This document shows positions 58,735 to 64,000 of a stretch of DNA of 64,000 bases, piece by piece (positions within the stretch are counted from its first letter, which is position 1; each line of letters begins with the position of its first letter). The notes below the pieces were generated by a model that saw only the letters and a list, made by a program, of their open reading frames with translations, ran no database searches and was not told where the DNA came from. The position numbers and the translations under genes are program-made. Where the stretch lies: the NCBI GenBank assembly GCA_024233005.1, contig JACKQE010000006.1:124001-188000 (forward strand). The letters are read 5' to 3'. This DNA is from Akkermansiaceae bacterium. Lineage in GTDB: Bacteria > Verrucomicrobiota > Verrucomicrobiia > Verrucomicrobiales > DEV007.

Positions 58735-61143
58735 TCAGAGTGTCTCGTACAGTTCCCGCAGCCGGTCCAGACGGACTCCCGGGGGCTTCTTGTCGAGCAG
58801 CCACTTGATGTCCTCTTTGGCACCGCTTTTGTCACCCTCCTGGAAGCGCAGCAGGGCGCGTTGGAAACGTTCCTCGGACTCCTCGGGCGACACCGCGAGC
58901 ACGAGGTCGATGGTGGGACGGGCCTTCTTCGGATCACCTTCATTCATGGCGATGCTGATGAGATTCCGACACATCCGGACAACAATCTCGCGAGCCGTCG
59001 CGGGCGCGTAATCCTCCGCCAACCCCAACCGGCCCGAGTATCCGAGTAGCAATTCGGAAGATTCCAACCGACTCAAAATCTTCCCTCCATTGAAAGCATC
59101 GATGACGATGGAGTCCGGAGCCGGATGATCCTTGGTGGCCTTGGGGGAATAACTGACGAGGAAATGGCCGGGGAAAGGCAGGCCGTGGACATCCGGAATG
59201 CCAAGTCGACGGGCCAATTCGATGAAAACCGCGGAAAGCGTGATCGGTATGCCCTCCCGATCCTCCAACACAGCATCGAGGTGACTGTTGGCGCGGTGGT
59301 AATACTCCGCCCGGCTCCCGTGAAAGCCACTTTTGTCGAACAGGAAGTTCCGCAATTGGTGAACCTGGTCCGGTGCGGGAGCCTTGGCATCCACCACTTT
59401 TCTCGCCCCGGCCGCCAAGGCTTCAAAATCTTCCAGACTCGCGCCCAGATCGAGTTCGGGATTGTCGAGGTAGGCAATGAGCAACCCGGCCTCAAAGAGA
59501 TCGATTTTCTCCTCCGGCTGACCAAGGACTTCCACGAGCCGGTGCTGCACTTCCCGTTCATGGAGTCTTTCGCTGAAACGCCGCAACTCGGCGACCTGGG
59601 CTTCCAACTCCGCGATCTTGCCTTCGACGGCTTTGCGTCCCGCCCGGGCCTGTCCGACCAGTTTGTCGAGCAGTTGGTCCGCCTTGAGAGAGGTGAAACC
59701 AGGTTGGGTCAGTCCCTTGCCCAATTCTTTGGCAAGGTCCTCCGGGAGAGCCGATGCCTTCAGGCTCGTGCCGAGCCTGAAGCCCCGGAACTCGGCCGGC
59801 GTGCTGCGGAACTGGCACAGGCCAACCTTGCCTCCGCGCAGGGCATCGTCCTCAAACTCCACAATTTTTTCATCGTTCAGGAATCCGATGATTTTTTTGT
59901 CCTCCACCCGAACCCGAAGCGCATTCCACTCCTTGGGCTTGTAGGCATCCGAGGCGATCTGCTCCAGAATTGTCCAAGAATAGACATCGGGCCCTTCGAA
60001 GCGCGTCAGCCGAATCTGGCCTCCGCTCGGATAAAAACCGTAGTGCTTATCCCCTCCGTCACTCGCAAAGAGCAGGCCCGCGGCACCGGCCTCATCATCC
60101 AGCCGAACCTGGACCGCCACTTCGTAGGGGGTCGTGGGCACTTCTTTCGCGGAGAGGCAAAGACTGCGTCCACCAAATCCTGATCCTTCCCCATCGGCCC
60201 GAATGGCTCCGGATTTGAGCCGCCAGCTGCCGCCGAAAAGAGTCTGCCAACGCCCCGGGTCAAGCACCCCGATGTTGAGCCAGTTGGCGATGGAGATGGG
60301 GTTGGGAGCTTCAATCAACTTTTGGAGGTGCGACACCGGCACCGCAAATCCCAGATTCTCGGTCACGAGAGACTTGATCGTGACCAACCCAAGGGCACGC
60401 CCGTCCAAGTCTACAATGGGACCTCCGCTGTTTCCCATCTCCACCGGCATGGCGATCTGGATCAGGGGAAAATCCGGAGTGTTGTCATCTACGGTGAGAT
60501 CTTTGTCGAGGGTGCGGATCGCTGAGATCACGCCCTGGACGACACTGAACTTCAATCCCCGGGGGCTCCCGAATCCCAGAATGGGTTGGCCTTGTGAGAC
60601 GGCATCGGAATTCCCCAAGGGCAATGGCTTCAGTTTTTTTCCCTTGGTATCAATGCGGAGAATCGCGAGATCGTAATGCTGGTCGGAAGCGTGAACTTCG
60701 GTCACGTCGTATTGGGAGCCGTCATGGAGTTCCACCTGGATGGGCCGAGCCTCGCCGATGACGTGCAGATTGGTTGCAATCAAGCCATCGGCATCGACGA
60801 CGAAACCACTTCCCCGCCCCAACGTCCCGCCATCGCGTCCCGAATGGGTGACCGACACGATGGAGTCCCGGACCTCCCGGGTCAGAGCCATCGCTTTTTC
60901 CGGTGGCAGAAAGGTGACCACGGGATTTCCCGACAAAGTGGGCTCCGCAGATTCCTTCGACTGCGACGTGGTCTTCGCCTCCGGTTCCTTCTTCGGTGTC
61001 GGGGGTGCGGTGGACGCAGGCTTGGGCGACTCCGGCGCCTCAGAGGGTTTCTCCCCGGCGGCCCAGGAAACTGATAAGCTTCCCAGCCAGATGCCGAGCA
61101 GGAGGAAAGGGACAAGGAACAGTCGCGGGAGAAAACGAGCCAC
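58735..61143 (-). CDS. Exported HtrA-like serine protease fused to LamG/DUF1080-like and transglutaminase-like (SirB1) domains
   Basis: An 802-residue protein. No ATG fits; the frame runs open to 61503, but a GTG at 61143 opens a signal peptide (VARFLPRLFLVPFLLLGIWL then GSLSVSWAA), which I take as the start. After an acidic Pro/Lys/Glu linker, a trypsin-like domain is seen with His in ATNLHVIGEARPI, Asp in HYDLAILRIDT and Ser in PVEMGNSGGPIVDLD. A concanavalin-like domain follows (SLCLSAKEVPTTPYEVAVQV to RGGKVGLCQFRSTPAEFRGF), then a coiled coil (EGKIAELEAQVAELRRFSER) and a SirB1/transglutaminase-like C-terminal half (EYYHRANSHLDAVLEDREGI, GLPFPGHFLVSY). Substrate unknown. Confidence 0.83.
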   Translation of the reverse strand: MARFLPRLFLVPFLLLGIWLGSLSVSWAAGEKPSEAPESPKPASTAPPTPKKEPEAKTTSQSKESAEPTLSGNPVVTFLPPEKAMALTREVRDSIVSVTHSGRDGGTLGRGSGFVVDADGLIATNLHVIGEARPIQVELHDGSQYDVTEVHASDQHYDLAILRIDTKGKKLKPLPLGNSDAVSQGQPILGFGSPRGLKFSVVQGVISAIRTLDKDLTVDDNTPDFPLIQIAMPVEMGNSGGPIVDLDGRALGLVTIKSLVTENLGFAVPVSHLQKLIEAPNPISIANWLNIGVLDPGRWQTLFGGSWRLKSGAIRADGEGSGFGGRSLCLSAKEVPTTPYEVAVQVRLDDEAGAAGLLFASDGGDKHYGFYPSGGQIRLTRFEGPDVYSWTILEQIASDAYKPKEWNALRVRVEDKKIIGFLNDEKIVEFEDDALRGGKVGLCQFRSTPAEFRGFRLGTSLKASALPEDLAKELGKGLTQPGFTSLKADQLLDKLVGQARAGRKAVEGKIAELEAQVAELRRFSERLHEREVQHRLVEVLGQPEEKIDLFEAGLLIAYLDNPELDLGASLEDFEALAAGARKVVDAKAPAPDQVHQLRNFLFDKSGFHGSRAEYYHRANSHLDAVLEDREGIPITLSAVFIELARRLGIPDVHGLPFPGHFLVSYSPKATKDHPAPDSIVIDAFNGGKILSRLESSELLLGYSGRLGLAEDYAPATAREIVVRMCRNLISIAMNEGDPKKARPTIDLVLAVSPEESEERFQRALLRFQEGDKSGAKEDIKWLLDKKPPGVRLDRLRELYETL

Positions 61144-61397
61144 AACGGTGATGGGGTGATGGGACAAACCGGAGCAGGAACCGCACCGATGATTCGCCGT
61201 GAAACAATCAATACACCTCTCGGACGCCGCTGGCGACGAAAACCTTTCACCCCGCGCATTCCCGCCAGCCTTGACGGTGTTCCCGGATCGTGGTGCATTG
61301 ACGCGAGAGGCGGCCGGGCCCAACCTGCCAGCCCTCCCCGGTTCCAGACGCTCACCGGGACCGGAACTCCCGCCATTCCTCCGCCAAACCTTCCGAC

Positions 61398-63995
61398 ATG
61401 AAACGCCCTCCATTGTTGCTCCTGGCGACCCTTCTGGTCTCCGGAGGATTCCCCCTCCTCCCTGGACAGGAAAGCGCCTCCCGCCCGCATCCCGAGGTGC
61501 CATTGCCGCCAGGAGTGGTGCTCAAGGATGCCCAGGGTCGCGATGCCGGGGTGCGTTTTGTCGATCTGAATGGCGATGGCTTTGAGGATCTCATCTTCTC
61601 GAACGAGCAGGCCTACGGGGTGTATTTATACAATGACGTGGAGCGCAAGAACCTCGGATGGACACTGGGCTGGCCCCACGTGATCCGCTCCGGCAAAGCC
61701 GGCGATGCTCAGGCGCTGCCCCTCACGACCCGGCCGGATGTGGAATTCAAGGAGGGAGCACTGTGGGTGGGCGGGCAACGCACGTTGACCTATGCCGAGC
61801 TCTGTCGTCCCCCCGCTCCGCCGGCGCGCTCCCCGGAAGATTCGCGGCGCGCTCTGCGGGTCCGCCCCGGATTCATCGCGGAACTCGTGGCGGCCGAGCC
61901 CCTCGTTCAGGACCCGGTCTTCATCGACTGGGACGCCTCCGGCCGGCTCTGGATCGTCGAGATGGCAGACTACCCGTTCCACGAGCACGATGGCGTGACG
62001 CATGCCGGCCGCGTCAAAGTGCTGACCGATACCGATGGCGACGGCAGTTATGACCGGGCCACCCTGTTCCTCGACGGCCTGACCTACCCGACCGGACTGG
62101 CCTGCTGGAAGGACGGGGTTTTCATCGCCAGCGTGCCCGAGGTATTTTTTGCCGCCGATAGCGACGGAGACGGCCGGGCCGATGTGCACCGCCCGGTGCT
62201 GCGGGGTTTCAAGTTGGGCAATCCCCAGCACCTTGTGAACGGCTTCGCGTGGGGGTTGGATGGCTGGCTTTATGGCGGCAATGGCGACAGCGGAGGGATG
62301 GTGAGAGATCTGTCCACCGGCAAAGAACACGACCTCAGCGGTCGGGATTTCCGCTTTCATCCCGAAACCGGGGAATTCCAACTCCAGGCAGGCCGGGCTC
62401 AGTACGGGCGGTGGCGCGATGATTCTGGCAACTGGTTCGCCAACAACAATAGCAACCTTGGCTGGCATTACTTTTTGGAGGACCGCTACCTTGCCCGCAA
62501 TCCGCAACTCGCGGTCCGCAGCGTGAAGCAGGATCTCAACAAGGGCGGCACCCATCTCTTTCCGGTAAGCCGCCCGGTGCGACGGCTCAATCAGCCCGAC
62601 TCGGTCAACACCCTGACCTCCGGCTGCAGTCCCATGCCATACCGCGACACCTTGTTCGGCCCGGAATTTGCGCACAGTCTATTCATCTGCGAACCGGCAA
62701 ACAACCTGGTGCACCGCGAAGTTCTCGAACCGGACGGAGTAAGCTTCACCAGCCACCGGGCGGCGGATGAAGCCACCTCGGAGTTTCTCGCCAGCGAGGA
62801 CAACTGGAGCCGCTTCACCCAGGCGAGGACCGGTCCGGATGGCTGTCTTTATGTGGTGGATTTCTACCGGCTGATACTCGAGCACCCCGAGTGGATCCCC
62901 CAACAAATGATCGGGACTCTCGACCTGCGAGCCGGGAGTGAGCGCGGCCGCATTTACCGCATCCGCCCCGGCGCGACCAGGCCACGCCCCGCTCTGCCTC
63001 TCCCGACGCTGGACGACGAGGCCCTATTTCAGCAGTTGGAATCCCCCAACGGATGGACAAGGGACACCGCTCAGCGCCTCCTCATCGAACGCCAGGCCAC
63101 GGTCCGGCGCGACTCTCTCACCGGCAGCCCGGTAGCCCGGATTCAACAGCTCTGGACCCTGCACACGCTGGGCACGCTTCAGACAACGTTGCTCCTCGAT
63201 GTCCTGAGCGATGCCAATGCGACGCTGAGGGAGCATGCGGTGCGTCTGGCTGAAAGCCGGCTCGGAGAGGACCCGATCCTGGCGAAAGTACTCGACCTCG
63301 CGAAAGATCCCGACCTGCGGGTTCGGGTCCAAGTGGCTTTCTCACTCGGCGAAGGCCGGGGAAATCTCACCACAGAGGCGCTCGGAGGGCTGGGCCAGCG
63401 GGATGCGGATACCCCCTCCATGCTGATCGCGCTCCTCAGCTCGGCACCCCGCCATCCCGACGCCCCACGATGGCAGGCGCAACTCAAGGCAATCCAAAGC
63501 TCCGCCCCCGCGACGCCTGCCTTGAAAATCGTCACCAACACCAATCCCGACCGGGATAACGTTGTGCGGGCCTATGCGGGTGTCACCAAGCTCCCGGGAG
63601 AAGCCGCGCGCGGCCATGCGCTTTACACCGCTCTCTGCGCGGCCTGCCACCGGCTCAAGAACGAAGGCAACGAGATCGGCCCCGACCTCGCCACGGTGGC
63701 CTCCAAACCGGACGAACAACTCATTGAGGCCATCCTCGATCCCAGCCGGGCCGTGGAACAACGCTACCTCGCCCAGACGGCTACCATGAAAGACGGCCGG
63801 CAACTCGTCGGCATGGTGGCGGAGGAGACAGCCAACAGCATCACGCTAAAGATCGGCGCCGCCACGGAAGTGCTTCTCCGGAGCGACATCGCCCGGATGG
63901 AAACCGGCTCAAAATCGCTCATGCCCGACGGTTTGGAAAACCTCCTCAACCCGCAACAGCTGTCGGATGTCCTTGCGTGGATCCGTGCCAAGTAA
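61398..63995 (+). CDS. PVC-type heme-binding CxxCH protein with dehydrogenase-like propeller
   Basis: An 865-residue exported protein; signal peptide MKRPPLLLLATLLVSGGFPL (then LPGQES). The central region has the membrane-bound dehydrogenase/sugar-dehydrogenase-like propeller found in PVC bacteria (FIDWDASGRLWIVEMADYPF, RVKVLTDTDGDGSYDRATLF, FKLGNPQHLVNGFAWGLDGW), including FG-GAP-like calcium sites and a HEAT-like stretch (about 590-700). The C-terminus is a cytochrome c-type domain with one CxxCH (LCAACHRL, near residue 747) and GPDLATVASKP. It is probably a periplasmic redox enzyme or electron-transfer protein. Divergent from the protease gene, with about 254 bp between the starts. Confidence 0.9.
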   Translation: MKRPPLLLLATLLVSGGFPLLPGQESASRPHPEVPLPPGVVLKDAQGRDAGVRFVDLNGDGFEDLIFSNEQAYGVYLYNDVERKNLGWTLGWPHVIRSGKAGDAQALPLTTRPDVEFKEGALWVGGQRTLTYAELCRPPAPPARSPEDSRRALRVRPGFIAELVAAEPLVQDPVFIDWDASGRLWIVEMADYPFHEHDGVTHAGRVKVLTDTDGDGSYDRATLFLDGLTYPTGLACWKDGVFIASVPEVFFAADSDGDGRADVHRPVLRGFKLGNPQHLVNGFAWGLDGWLYGGNGDSGGMVRDLSTGKEHDLSGRDFRFHPETGEFQLQAGRAQYGRWRDDSGNWFANNNSNLGWHYFLEDRYLARNPQLAVRSVKQDLNKGGTHLFPVSRPVRRLNQPDSVNTLTSGCSPMPYRDTLFGPEFAHSLFICEPANNLVHREVLEPDGVSFTSHRAADEATSEFLASEDNWSRFTQARTGPDGCLYVVDFYRLILEHPEWIPQQMIGTLDLRAGSERGRIYRIRPGATRPRPALPLPTLDDEALFQQLESPNGWTRDTAQRLLIERQATVRRDSLTGSPVARIQQLWTLHTLGTLQTTLLLDVLSDANATLREHAVRLAESRLGEDPILAKVLDLAKDPDLRVRVQVAFSLGEGRGNLTTEALGGLGQRDADTPSMLIALLSSAPRHPDAPRWQAQLKAIQSSAPATPALKIVTNTNPDRDNVVRAYAGVTKLPGEAARGHALYTALCAACHRLKNEGNEIGPDLATVASKPDEQLIEAILDPSRAVEQRYLAQTATMKDGRQLVGMVAEETANSITLKIGAATEVLLRSDIARMETGSKSLMPDGLENLLNPQQLSDVLAWIRAK

Positions 63996-64000
63996 GCCGC

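Noticed and set aside
1..64000. CRISPR arrays, tRNA or rRNA genes
   Set aside because: No regularly spaced repeats and no cloverleaf or rRNA sequence were noticed by reading; a covariance-model scan was not possible.

Overview
The window reads as chromosomal DNA of a GC-rich Gram-negative bacterium of the PVC group, most likely Verrucomicrobiota. The pointers are a PVC-type heme-binding CxxCH protein with a dehydrogenase-like propeller (61398-63995), a secreted ThuA-domain protein, a Bacteroidetes-style long PurF, several secreted alpha/beta hydrolases and PQQ/SBBP-type beta-propellers, a type II pseudopilin, an autotransporter barrel and Asp-rich thrombospondin-type-3 repeats. Shine-Dalgarno sequences are mostly weak, so many starts rest on signal peptides, ATGA overlaps or family length. 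No rRNA, tRNA or CRISPR array was seen.

Layout. 1-4820 (minus strand): the start of a family-9 glycosyltransferase cut by the edge, citrate synthase and both succinyl-CoA synthetase subunits as a compact TCA unit, and a TonB/TolA-like envelope protein. 5035-18598: mostly short monocistronic genes on alternating strands (pseudopilin, hydroxyisobutyrate-dehydrogenase-like reductase coupled to a TraB/GumN protein, SGNH hydrolase, transglutaminase-like protein, four alpha/beta hydrolases, hotdog thioesterase, LRR protein, autotransporter).

18878-32083 is an accessory, decaying island. It opens with a 1018-residue exported protein whose C-terminal third has visibly lower GC, directly followed by a small exported protein. 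Behind it lie a complete IS3-family element, a tyrosine recombinase killed by a nonsense codon, a frameshifted pectate-lyase-like protein with a lipoprotein behind it, a second C-terminal fragment of the same lyase type with a truncated lipoprotein behind it, a second IS3-family element, another small exported protein, and a truncated IS110 transposase. The repeated 'large exported C-terminal domain followed by small exported partner' pairing is the most unusual organisation here.

32351-37735: three exported beta-propeller/hydrolase genes, two translationally coupled. 37867-46316: a purine operon (purC-like, a PurS-like gene, a small membrane protein, purL, purQ, purM, purF). purC and purL are preceded by two near-identical leaders of about 70 nt that fold similarly and show a compensatory base-pair change, a candidate cis-regulatory RNA. 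46657-53765: OB-fold protein, ThuA-domain protein, ABC-F ATPase, a caspase/FGE-domain fusion and leuC. 54037-58730: threonine catabolism (tdh and kbl) with a MIP18/DUF59 fusion protein between them. 58735-63995: a divergent pair, an HtrA-like protease fused to a transglutaminase-like domain, and the heme-binding PVC protein.
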